Positions 15,001 through 30,000 of a stretch of DNA of 64,000 bases are shown here, piece by piece. This DNA is from Lumbricus rubellus (lineage: Eukaryota; Annelida; Clitellata; Crassiclitellata; Lumbricidae), in assembly GCA_945859605.1 (NCBI GenBank), contig OX243824.1, positions 29,876,448 to 29,940,447 on the forward strand, in the 5' to 3' direction. Under the pieces are notes generated by a model. The model was not told where the DNA came from. It did not search any database and saw only the letters and a program-made list of their open reading frames with translations. The number at the start of each line of letters is the position of its first letter. The first letter of the stretch is position 1. The translations under genes were made by a program, and so were the position numbers.

Positions 15001-18000
15001 AAGACCGACGAAACGACTACATCTTCGTCGACTGCTACACCGACCGCCACAGAACAAACGACGTCTGTCATTGGCACCACCAAGACCGACGAAACGACTA
15101 CATCTTCGTCGACTGCTACACCGACCACCACAGAACAAACGACGTCTGTCAGTGGCACCACCAAGACAGACGAAACGACTACATCTTCGTCGACTGCTAC
15201 ACCGACCGCCACAGAACAAGCGACCTCTGTCCTTGATACCAACAAGACCGACGAAACGACCACATCTTCGTCGACTGCTACACCGACCGCCACAGAACAA
15301 ACGACGTCTGTCACTGGCACCAGCAAGACCGACGAAACGACTACGTCTTCGTCGACTGCTACACCGACCGCCACAGAACAAACGACGTCTGTCATTGGCA
15401 CCACCAAGACCGACGAAACGACTACATCTTCGTCGACTGCTACACCGACCGACACGGAACAAACGACGTCTGTCCTTGACACCACCAAGACCGACGAAAC
15501 GACTACATCTTCGTCGACTGCTACACCGACCGCCACAGAACAAACGACATCTGTCACTGGCACCACCAAGACCGACGAAACGACTACATCTTCGTCGACT
15601 GCTACACCGACCGCCACAGAACAAACGACGTCTGTCCTTGGCACCATTAAGACCGACGAAACGACTACATCTTCGTCGACTGCTACACCGACCGCCACAG
15701 AACAAACGACGTCTGTCATTGGCACCACCAAGACCGACGAAACGACTACATCTTCGTCGACTCCTACACCGACCGCCACAGAACAAACGACGTCTGTCAT
15801 TGGCACCACCAAGACCGACGAAACGACTACGCCTTCGTCGACTGCTACACCGACCGCCCCAGAACAAACGACATCTGTCACTGGCACCACCAAGACCGAC
15901 GAAACGACTACATCATCGTCGACTGCTACACCGACCGACACAGAACAAACGACGTCTGTCCTTGGCACCACCAAGACCGACGAAACGACTACATCTTCGT
16001 CGACTGCTACACCGACCGCCACAGAACAAACGACGTCTGTCACTGGCACCACCAAGACCGACGAAACGACTGCATCTTCGTCGACTCCTACACCGACCAC
16101 CACAGAACAAACGACGTCTGTCATTGGCACCACCAAGACCGACGAAACGACTACATCTTCGTCGACTGCTACACCGACCGCCACAGAACAAACGACGTCT
16201 GTCATTGGCACCACCAAGACCGACGAAACGACTACATCTTCGTCGACTGCTACACCGACCGCCACAGAACAAGCGACCTCTGTCCTTGATACCAACAAGA
16301 CCGACGAAACGACTACATCTTCGTCGACTGCTACACCGACCGCCACAGAACAAACGACGTCTGTCACTGGCACCACCAAGACCGACGAAACGACTACATC
16401 TTCGTCGACTGCTACACCGACCGCCACAGAACAAACGACGTCTGTCATTGGCACCACCAAGACCGACGAAACGACTACATCTTCGTCGACTGCTACACCG
16501 ACCACCACAGAACAAACGACGTCTGTCCTTGACACCACCAAGACCGACGAAACGACTACATCTTCGTCGACTGCTACACCGACCGCCACAGAACAAACGA
16601 CATCTGTCATTGGCACCACCAAGCCTGACGAAGCGACCACATCTTCGTCGACTGCTACACCGACCGCCACAGAACAAACGACGTCTGTCCTTGACACCAC
16701 CAAGACCGACGAAACGACTACATCTTCGTCGACTGCTACACCGACCGCCACAGAACAAACGACGTCTGTCATTGGCACCACCAAGACCGACGAAACGACT
16801 ACATCTTCGTCAACTGCTACACCGACCGCCACAGAACAAACGACGTCTGTCCTTGACACCACCAAGACCGACGAAACGACTACATCTTCGTCGACTGCTA
16901 CACCGACCGCCACAGAACAAACGACGTCTGTCATTGGCACCACCAAGACCGACGAAACGACTACATCTTCGTCGACTCCTACACCGACCGCCACAGAACA
17001 AACGACGTCTGTCATTGGCACCACCAAGACCGACGAAACGACTACATCTTCGTCAATTGCTACACCGACCGCCACAGAACAAACGACGTCTGTCCTTGAC
17101 ACCACCAAGACCGACGAAACGACTACATCTTCGTCGACTGCTACACCGACCGCCCCAGAACAAACGACATCTGTCACTGGCACCACCAAGACCGACGAAA
17201 CGACTACATCGTCGTCGACTGCTACACCGACCGCCACAGAACAAACGACGTCTGCCCTTGGCACCACCAAGACCGACGAAACGACTACATCTTCGTCGAC
17301 TGCTACACCGACCGCCACAGAACAAACGACGTCTGTCCTTGGCACCACCAAGACCGACGAAACGACTGCATCTTCGTCGACTCCTACACCGACCGCCACA
17401 GAACAAACGACGTCTGTCATTGGCACCACCATGACCGACGAAACGACCACATCTTCGTCGACTGCTACACCGACCGCCACAGAACAAACGACGTCTGTCA
17501 CTGGCACCACCAAGACCGACGAAACGACCACATCTTCGTCGACTGCTACACCGACCGCCACAGAACAAACGACGTCTGTCATTGGCACCACCAAGACCGA
17601 CGAAACGACTACATCTTCGTCGACTGCTACACCGACCACCACAGAACAAACGACGTCTGTCCTTGGCACCACCAAGACTGACGAAACGACTACATCTTCG
17701 TCGACTGCTACACCGACCGCCACAGAACAAACGACGTCTGTCATTGGCACCACCAAGACCGACGAAACGACTACATCTTCGTCGACTCCTACACCGACCG
17801 CCACAGAACAAACGACGTCTGTCATTGGCACCACCAAGACCGACGAAACGACTACGCCTTCGTCGACTGCTACACCGACCGCCCCAGTACAAACGACTTC
17901 TGTCACTGGCACCACCAAGACCGACGAAACGACTACATCATCGTCGACTGCTACACCGACCGCCACAGAACAAACGACGTCTGTCCTTGGCACCACCAAG

Positions 18001-21000
18001 ACCGACGAAACGACTACATCTTCGTCGACTGCTACACCGACCGCCACAGAACAAACGACGTCTGTCCTTGGCACCACCAAGACCAACGAAACGACTGCAT
18101 CTTCGTCGACTCCTACACCGACCGCCACAGAACAAACGACGTCTGTCATTGGCACCACCAAGACCGACGAAACGACTACATCTTCGTCGACTGCTACACC
18201 GACCGCCACAGAACAAACGACGTCTGTCATTGGCACCACCAAGACCGACGAAACGACTACATCTTCGTCGACTGCTACACCGACCGCCACAGAACAAGCG
18301 ACCTCTGTCCTTGATACCAACAAGACCGACGAAACGACTACATCTTCGTCGACTGCTACACCGACCGCCACAGAACAAACGACGTCTGTCACTGGCACCA
18401 CCAAGACCGACGAAACGACTACATCTTCGTCGACTGCTACACCGACCGCCACAGAACAAACGACGTCTGTCATTGGCACCACCAAGACCGACGAAACGAT
18501 TACATCTTCGTCGACTGCTACACCGACCGCCACAGAACAAACGACGTCTGTCCTTGACACCACCAAGACCGACGAAACGACTACATCTTCGTCGACTGCT
18601 ACACCGACCGCCACAGAACAAACGACATCTGTCACTGGCACCACCAAGACCGACGAAACGACTACATCTTCGTCGACTGCTACACCGACCGCCACAGAAC
18701 AAACGACGTCTGTCCTTGGCACCACCAAGACCGACGAAACGACTATATCTTCGTCGACTCCTACACCGACCGCCACAGAACAAACGACGTCTGTCATTGG
18801 CACCACCAAGCCTGACGAAACGACCACATCTTCGTCGACTGCTACACCGACCGCCACAGAACAAACGCCGTCTGTCCTTGACACCACCAAGACCGACGAA
18901 ACGACTACATCTTCGTCGACTGCTACACCGACCGCCACAGAACAAACGACGTCTGTCATTGGCACCACCAAGACCGACGAAACGACTACATCTTCGTCAA
19001 CTGCTACACCGACCGCCACAGAACAAACGACGTCTGTCCTTGACACCACCAAGACCGACGAAACGACTACATCTTCGTCGACTGCTACACCGACCGCCAC
19101 AGAACAAACGACGTCTGTCATTGGCACCACCAAGACCGACGAAACGACTACATCTTCGTCGACTCCTACACCGACCGCCACAGAACAAACGACGTCTGTC
19201 ATTGGCACCACCAAGACCGACGAAACGACTACATCTTCGTCAATTGCTACACCGACCGCCACAGAACAAACGACGTCTGTCCTTGACACCACCAAGACCG
19301 ACGAAACGACTACATCTTCGTCGACTGCTACACCGACCGCCCCAGAACAAACGACATCTGTCACTGGCACCACCAAGACCGACGAAACGACTACATCGTC
19401 GTCGACTGCTACACCGACCGCCACAGAACAAACGACGTCTGCCCTTGGCACCACCAAGACCGACGAAACGACTACATCTTCGTCGACTGCTACACCGACC
19501 GCCACAGAACAAACGACGTCTGTCCTTGGCACCACCAAGACCGACGAAACGACTGCATCTTCGTCGACTCCTACACCGACCGCCACAGAACAAACGACGT
19601 CTGTCATTGGCACCACCATGACCGACGAAACGACCACATCTTCGTCGACTGCTACACCGACCGCCACACAACAAACGACGTCTGTCCTTGACACCACCAA
19701 GACCGACAAAACGACTACATCTTCGTCGACTGCTACACCGACCGCCACAGAACAAGCGACCTCTGTCCTTGATACCAACAAGACCGACGAAACGACTACA
19801 TCTTCGTCGACTGCTACACCGACCGCCACAGAACAAACGACGTCTGTCACTGGCACCACCAAGACCGACGAAACGACTACATCTTCGTCGACTGCTACAC
19901 CGACCGCCACAGAACAAACGACGTCTGTCATTGGCACCACCAAGACCGACGAAACGATTACATCTTCGTCGACTGCTACACCGACCACCACAGAACAAAC
20001 GACGTCTGTCCTTGACACCACCAAGACCGACGAAACGACTACATCTTCGTCGACTGCTACACCGACCGCCACAGAACAAACGACGTCTGTCATTGGCACC
20101 ACCAAGACCGACGAAACGACTACATCTTCGTCAACTGCTACACCGACCGCCACAGAACAAACGACGTCTGTCATTGACACCACCAAGACCGACGAAACGA
20201 CTACATCTTCGTCGACTGCTACACCGACCACCACAGAACAAACGACGTCTGTCATTGGCACCACCAAGACCGATGAAACGACTACATCTTCGTCAATTGC
20301 TACACCGACCGCCACAGAACAAACGACGTCTGTCCTTGACACCACCAAGACCGACGAAAGGACTACATCTTCGTCGACTGCTACACCGACCGCCCCAGAA
20401 CAAACGACATCTGTCACTGGCACCACCAAGACCGACGAAACGACTACATCATCGTCGACTGCTACACCGACCGCCACAGAACAAACGACGTCTGTCATTG
20501 GCACCACCAAGACCGACGAAACGACTGCATCTTCGTCGACTCCTACACCGACCGCCACAGAACAAACGACGTCTGTCATTGGCACTTCCAAGACCGACGA
20601 AACGACTACATCTTCGTCAACTGCTACACCGACCGCCACAGAACAAGCGACCTCTGTCCTTGATACCAACAAGACCGACGAAACGACTACATCTTCGTCG
20701 ACTGCTACACCGACCGCCACAGAACAAACGACGTCTGTCACTGGCACCACCAAGACCAACGAAACGACTACATCTTCGTCGACTGCTACTCCGACCGCCA
20801 CAGAAATATCGACGTCTATCATTGGCACCACAAAGACCGACGAAACGACTACATCTTCGTCGACTGCTACACCGACCGCCACAGAACAAACGACGTCTGT
20901 CATTGGCACCACCAAGACCGACGAAACGACTACATCTTCGTCGACTGCTACACCGACCACCACAGAACAAACGACGTCTGTCATTGGCACCACCAAGACC

Positions 21001-24000
21001 GACGAAACGACTACGTCTTCGTCGACTGCTACACCGACCACCACAGAACAAACGACGTCTGTCCTTGACACCACCAAGACCGACGAAACGACTACATCTT
21101 CGTCGACTGCTACACCGACCACCACAGAACAAACGACGTCTGTCAGTGGCACCACCAAGACCGACGAAACGACTACATCTTCGTCGACTGCTACACCGAC
21201 CGCCACAGAACAAGCGACCTCTGTCCTTGATACCAACAAGACCGACGAAACGACTACATCTTCGTCGACTGCTACACCGACCGCCACAGAACAAACGACG
21301 TCTGTCACTGGCACCACCAAGACCGACGAAACGACTACGTCTTCGTCGACTGCTACACCGACCGCCACAGAACAAACGACGTCTGTCATTGGCACCACCA
21401 AGACCGACGAAACGACTACATCTTCGTCGACTGCTACACCGACCGCCACAGAACAAACGACGTCTGTCCTTGACACCACCAAGACCGACGAAACGACTAC
21501 ATCTTCGTCGACTGCTACACCGACCGCCACAGAACAAACGACATCTGTCACTGGCACCACCAAGACCGACGAAACGACTACATCTTCGTCGACTGCTACA
21601 CCGACCGCCACAGAACAAACGACGTCTGTCCTTGGCACCACCAAGACCGACGAAACGACTACATCTTCGTCGACTGCTACACCGACCGCCACAGAACAAA
21701 CGACGTCTGTCATTGGCACCACCAAGACCGACGAAACGACCACATCTTCGTCGACTGCTACACCGACCGCCACAGAACAAACGACGTCTGTCATTGGCAC
21801 CACCAAGTTCGACGAAACGACTACATCTTCGTCGACTGCTACACCGACCGCCACAGAACAAACGACGTCTGTCCTTGACACCACCAAGACCGACGAAACG
21901 ACTACATCTTCGTCGACTGCTACACCGACCGCCACAGAACAAACGACGTCTGTCATTGGCACCACCAAGACCGACGAAGCGACCACATCTTCGTCGACTG
22001 CTACACCGACCGCCACAGAACAAACCACGTCTGTCTTTGGCGCCACCAAGACCGACGAAACGACTACATCTTCGTCGACTGCTACACCGACCGCCACAGA
22101 ACAAACGACGTCTGTCCTTGGCACCACCAAGACCGACGAAACGACTACATCTTCGTCGACTGCTACACCGATCGCTACAGAACAAACGACGTCTGTCCTT
22201 GACACCACCAAGACCGACGAAACGACTACATCTTCGTCGACTGCTACACCGACCGCCACAGAACAAACGACGTCTGTCACTGGCACCACCAAGACCAACG
22301 AAACGACTACATCTTCGTCGACTGCTACACCGACCGCCACAGAACAAACGACGTCTGTCCTTGGCACCACCAAGACCGACGAAACGACTACATCTTCGTC
22401 GATTGCTACACCGACCGCCACAGAACAAACGACGTCTGTCATTGGCACCACAAAGACCGACGAAACGACTACATCTTCGTCGACTCCTACACCGACCGCC
22501 ACAGAACAAACGACGTCTGTCACTGGCACCACCAAGACCAACGAAACGACTACATTTTCGTCGGCTCCTACACCGACCGCCACAGAACAAACGACGTCTG
22601 TCACTGGCACCACCAAAACCAATGAAACGACTACATCTTCGTCGACTGCTACACCGACCGCCACAGAACAAACGACGTCTGTTCTTGGCACCACAAAGAC
22701 CGACGAAACGACTACATCTTCGTCGACTGCTACACCGACCGCCACAGAACAAACGACGTCTGTCATTGGCACCACCAAGACCGACGAAACGACTATATCT
22801 TCGTCGACTGCAACACCGACCGCCACAGAACACACCACGTCTGACCTTGGCGCCTCCAAGACCGACGAAACGACTACATCTTCGTCGACTGCTACACCGA
22901 CCGCCACAGAACAAACGACGTCTGTCCTTGACACCACCAAGACCGACGAAACGACTACATCTTCGTCGACTGCTACACCGACCGCCACAGAACAAACGAC
23001 ATCTGTCACTGGCACCACCAAGACCGACGAAACGACTACATCATCGTCGACTGCTACACCGACCGCCACAGAACAAAAGACGTCTGTCATTGGCACCACC
23101 AAGACCGACGAAACGACTACATCTTCGTCGACTCCTACACCGACCGCCACAGAACAAACGACGTCTGTCATTGGCACCACCAAGACGGACGAAACGACTA
23201 CATCTTCGTCGACTGCTACACCGACCGCCACAGAACAAACGACGTCTGTCATTGGCACCACCAAGACCGACGAAACGACTACATCTTTGTCGACTGCTAC
23301 ACCGACCGCCATAGAACAAACGACGTCTGTCATTGGCACCACAAAGTCCGACGAAACGACTACATCTTCGTCGACGGCTAGAACGATCGCCACAGAACAA
23401 ACGACGTCTGTCCTTGGCACCACCAAGACCAACGAAACGACTACATCTTCGTCGACTGCTACACCGACCGCTACAGAACAAACGACGTCTGTCATTGGCA
23501 CCACCAAGACCGACGAAACGACTACATCTTCGTCGACTGCTACACCGACCGCCACAGAACAAACGACGTCTGTCATTGGCACCACCAAGACCGACGAAAC
23601 GACTACATCTTCGTCGACTCCTACACCGACCGCCACAGAACAAACGACGTCTGTCATTGGCACCACCAAAACCGACGAAACGACTACATCATCGTCGACT
23701 GCTACACCGACCGCCACAGAACAAACGACGTCTGTCCTTGGCGCCACCAAGACCGACGAAACGACTACATCTTCGTCGACTGCTACACCGACCGCCACAG
23801 AACAAACGACGTCTGTCATTGGCACCACCAAGACCGACGAAACGACTACGTCTTCGTCGACTGCTACACCGACCACCACAGAACAGACGACGTCTGTCCT
23901 TGACACCAACAAGACCGACGAAACGACTACATCTTCGTCGACTCCTACACCGACCGCCACAGAACTAACCACGTCTGTCCTTGGCGCCACCAAGACCGAC

Positions 24001-27000
24001 GAAACGACTACATCTTCGTCGACTGCTACACCGACCGCCACAGAACAAACGACGTCTGTCCTTGGCACCACCAAGACCGACGAAACGACTACATCTTCGT
24101 CGACTGCTACACCGACCGCCACAGAACAATCGACGTCTGTCATTGGCACCACCAAGACCGACGAAACGACTACATCTTTGACGACTGCTACACCGACCGC
24201 CACAGAACAAACGACGTCTGTCCTTGACACCACCAAGACCGACGAAACGACTACATCTTCGTCGACTGCTACACCGACCGCCACAGAACAAACGACGTCT
24301 GTCCTTGGCACCACCAAGACCGACGAAACGACTACATCTTCGTCGATTGCTACACCAACCGCCACAGAACAAACGACGTCTGTCATTGGCACCACCAAGA
24401 CCGACGAAACGACTACATCTTCGTCGACTCCTACACCGACCGCCACAGAACAAACGACGTCTGTCATTGGCACCACCAAGACCGACGAAACGACTACATC
24501 TTCGTCGACTGCTACACCGACCGCCACAGAACAAACGACGTCTGTCATTGGCACCACCAAGACCGACGAAACGACTACATCTTCGTCGACTGCTACACCG
24601 ACCGCCACAGAACAAACGACGTCTGTCATTGGCACCACCAAGACCGACGAAACGACTACATCTTCGTCGACTCCTACACCGACCGCCACAGAACAAACGA
24701 CGTCTGTTCTTGGCACCACAAAGACCGACGAAACGATTACATCTTCGTCGACTGCTACACCGACCGCCACAGAACAAACGACGTCTGTCATTGGCACCAC
24801 CAAGACCGACGAAACGTCTACATCTTCGTCGACTGCAACACCGACCGCCACAGAACAAACCACGTCTGTCTTTGGCGCCACCAAGACCGAAGAAACGACT
24901 ACATCTTCGTCGACTGCTACACCGACCGCCACAGAACAAACGACGTCTGTCATTGGCACCACCAAGACCGACGAAACGACTACATCTTCGTCGACTGCTA
25001 CACCGACCGCCACAGAACAAACGACGTCTGTCCTTGACACCACCAAGACCGACGAAACGACTACATCTTCGTCGACTGCTACACCGACCGCCACAGAACA
25101 AACGACGTCTGTCATTGGCACCACCAAGACCGACGAAACGACTACATCTTCGTCGACTCCTACACCGACCGCCACAGAACAAACGACGTCTGTCATTGGC
25201 ACCACCAAGACCGACGAAACGACTACATCTTCGTCGACTGCTACACCGACCGTCACAGAACAAACGACGTCTGTCATTGGCACCACCAAGACCGACGAAA
25301 CGACTACGTCTTCGTCGACTGCTACACCGACCGCCACAGAACAAACGACGTCTGTCCTTGACACCACGAAAACCGACGAAACGACTACATCTTCGTCGAC
25401 TGCTACACCGACCGCCACAGAACAAACGACATCTGTCACTGGCACCACCAAGACCGACGAAACGACAACATCTTCGTCGACTGCTACACCGACCGCCACA
25501 GAGCAAACGACGTCTGTCCTTGGCACCACCAAGACCGACGAAACGACTACATCTTCGTCGACTGCTACACCGACCGCCACAGAACAAACGACGTCTGTCA
25601 TTGGCACCACCAAGACCGACGAAACGACTACATCTTCGTCGACTGCTACACCGACCGCCACAGAACAAACGACGTCTGTCATTGGCACCACCAAGACCGA
25701 CGAAACGACTACATCTTCGTCGACTGCTGCACCGATCGCCACAGAACAAACGACGTCTGTCATTGGCACCACCAAGACCGACGAAACGACTACGTCTTCG
25801 TCGACTGCTACACCGACCACCACAGAACAAACGACGTCTGTCCTTGACACCACCAAGACCGACGAAACGACTACATCTTCGTCGACTGCTACACCGACCG
25901 CCACAGAACAAACGACGTCTGTCATTGGCACCACCAAGACCGACGAAACGACTACATCTTCGTCGACTGCTACCCCGACCACCACAGAACAAACGACGTA
26001 TGTCAGTGGCACCACCAAGACCGACGAAACGACTACATCTTCGTCGACTGCTACACCGACCGCCACAGAACAAGCGACCTCTGTCCTTGATACCAACAAG
26101 ACCGACGAAACGACTACATCTTCGTCGACTGCTACACCGACCGCCACAGAACAAACGACGTCTGTCACTGGCACCACCAAGACCGACGAAACGACTACGT
26201 CTTCGTCGACTGCTACACCGACAGCCACAGAACAAACGACGTCTGTCATTGGCACCACCAAGACCGACGAAACGACTACATCTTCGTCGACTGCTACACC
26301 GACCGCCACAGAACAAACGACGTCTGTCCTTGACACCACCAAGACCAACGAAACGACTACATCTTCGTCGACTGCTACACCGACCGCCACAGAACAAACG
26401 ACGTCTGTCCTTGGCACCACCAAGACCGACGAAACGACTACATCTTCGTCGACTGCTACACCGACCGCCACAGAACAAACGACGTCTGTCATTGGCACCA
26501 CCAAAACCGACGAAACGACCACATCTTCGTCGACTGCTACACCGACCGCCACAGAACAAACGACGTCTGTCATTGGCACCACCAAGTTTGACGAAACGAC
26601 TACATCTTCGTCGACTGCTACACCGACCGCCACAGAACAAACGACGTCTGTCCTTGACACCACCAAGACCGACGAAACGACTACATCTTCGTCGACTGCT
26701 ACACCGACCGCCACAGAACAATCGACGTCTGTCATTGGCACCACCAAGACCGACGAAACGACCACATTTTCGTCGACTGCTACACCGACCGCCACAGAAC
26801 AAACCACGTCTGTCTTTGGCGCCACCAAGACCGACGAAACGACTACATCTTCGTCGACTGCTACACCGACCGCCACAGAACAAACGACGTCTGTCCTTGG
26901 CACCACCAAGACCGACGAAACGACTACATCTTCGTCGACTGCTACACCGATCGCTACAGAACAAACGACGTCTGTCCTTGACACCACCAAGACCGACGAA

Positions 27001-30000
27001 ACGACTACATCTTCGTCGACTGCTACACCGACCGCCACAGAACAAACGACGTCTGTCACTGGCACCACCAAGACCAACGAAACGACTACATCTTCGTCGA
27101 CTGCTACACCGACCGCCACAGAACAAACGACGTCTGTCCTTGGCACCACCAAGACCGACGAAACGACTACATCTTCGTCGATTGCTACACCGACCGCCAC
27201 AGAACAAACAACGTCTGTCATTGGCACCACAAAGACCGACGAAACGACTACATCTTCGTCGACTCCTACACCGACCGCCACAGAACAAACGACGTCTGTC
27301 ATTGGCACCACCAAGACCGACGAAACGACTACATCTTCGTCGACTGCTACACCGACCGCCACAGAACAAACGACGTCTGTCATTGGCACCACCAAGACCG
27401 ACGAAACGACTACATCTTCGTCGACTGCTACACCGACCGCCACAGAACAAACGACGTCTGTCATTGGCACCACCAAGACCGACGAAACGACTACATCTTC
27501 GTCGACTCCTACACCGACCGCCACAGAACAAACGACGTCTGTCATTGGCACCACCAAGACCGACGAAACGACTACATCTTCGTCGACTGCTACACCGACC
27601 GCCACAGAACAAACGACGTCTGTCATTGGCACCACCAAGACCGACGAAACGACTACGTCTTCGTCGACTGCTACACCGACCGCCACAGAACAAACGACGT
27701 CTGTCCTTGACACCACGAAAACCGACGAAACGACTACATCTTCGTCGACTGCTACACCGATCGCCACAGAACAAACGACATCTGTCACTGGCACCACCAA
27801 GACCGACGAAACGACAACATCTTCGTCGACTGCTACACCGACCGCCACAGAGCAAACGACGTCTGTCCTTGGCACCACCAAGACCGACGAAACGACTACA
27901 TCTTCGTCGACTGCTACACCGACCGCCACAGAACAAACGACGTCTGTCATTGGCACCACCAAGACCGACGAAACGACTACATCTTCGTCGACTGCTACAC
28001 CGACCGCCACAGAACAAACGACGTCTGTCATTGGCACCACCAAGACCGACGAAACGACTACATCTTCGTCGACTGCTGCACCGATCGCCACAGAACAAAC
28101 GACGTCTGTCATTGGCACCACCAAGACCGACGAAACGACTACGTCTTCGTCGACTGCTACACCGACCACCACAGAACAAACGACGTCTGTCCTTGACACC
28201 ACCAAGACCGACGAAACGACTACATCTTCGTCGACTGCTACACCGACCGCCACAGAACAAACGACGTCTGTCATTGGCACCACCAAGACCGACGAAACGA
28301 CTACATCTTCGTCGACTGCTACACCGACCACCACAGAACAAACCACGTCTGTCAGTGGCACCACCAAGACCGACGAAACGACTACATCTTCGTCGACTGC
28401 TACACCGACCGCCACAGAACAAGCGACCTCTGTCCTTGATACCAACAAGACCGACGAAACGACTACATCTTCGTCGACTGCTACACCGACCGCCACAGAA
28501 CAAACGACGTCTGTCACTGGCACCACCAAGACCGACGAAACGACTACGTCTTCGTCGACTGCTACACCGACAGCCACAGAACAAACGACGTCTGTCATTG
28601 GCACCACCAAGACCGACGAAACGACTACATCTTCGTCGACTGCTACACCGACCGCCACAGAACAAACGACGTCTGTCCTTGACACCACCAAGACCAACGA
28701 AACGACTACATCTTCGTCGACTGCTACACCGACCGCCACAGAACAAACGACGTCTGTCCTTGGCACCACCAAGACCGACGAAACGACTACATCTTCGTCG
28801 ACTGCTACACCGACCGCCACAGAACAAACGACGTCTGTCATTGGCACCACCAAAACCGACGAAACGACCACATCTTCGTCGACTGCTACACCGACCGCCA
28901 CAGAACAAACGACGTCTGTCATTGGCACCACCAAGTTTGACGAAACGACTACATCTTCGTCGACTGCTACACCGACCGCCACAGAACAAACGACGTCTGT
29001 CCTTGACACCACCAAGACCGACGAAACGACTACATCTTCGTCGACTGCTACACCGACCGCCACAGAACAATCGACGTCTGTCATTGGCACCACCAAGACC
29101 GACGAAACGACCACATTTTCGTCGACTGCTACACCGACCGCCACAGAACAAACCACGTCTGTCTTTGGCGCCACCAAGACCGACGAAACGACTACATCTT
29201 CGTCGACTGCTACACCGACCGCCACAGAACAAACGACGTCTGTCCTTGGCACCACCAAGACCGACGAAACGACTACATCTTCGTCGACTGCTACACCGAT
29301 CGCTACAGAACAAACGACGTCTGTCCTTGACACCACCAAGACCGACGAAACGACTACATCTTCGTCGACTGCTACACCGACCGCCACAGAACAAACGACG
29401 TCTGTCACTGGCACCACCAAGACCAACGAAACGACTACATCTTCGTCGACTGCTACACCGACCGCCACAGAACAAACGACGTCTGTCCTTGGCACCACCA
29501 AGACCGACGAAACGACTACATCTTCGTCGATTTCTACACCGACCGCCACAGAACAAACAACGTCTGTCATTGGCACCACAAAGACCGACGAAACGACTAC
29601 ATCTTCGTCGACTCCTACACCGACCGCCACAGAACAAACGACGTCTGTCATTGGCACCACCAAGACCGACGAAACGACTACATCTTCGTCGACTGCTACA
29701 CCGACCGCCACAGAACAAACGACGTCTGTCATTGGCACCACCAAGACCGACGAAACGACTACATCTTCGTCGACTGCTACACCGACCGCCACAGAACAAA
29801 CGACGTCTGTCATTGGCACCACCAAGACCGACGAAACGACTACATCTTCGTCGACTCCTACACCGACCACCACAGAACAAACGACGTCTGTTCTTTGCAC
29901 CACAAAGACCGACGAAACGACTACATCTTCGTCGACTGCTACACCGACCGCCACAGAACAAACGACGTCTGTCATTGGCACCACCAAGACCGACGAAACG

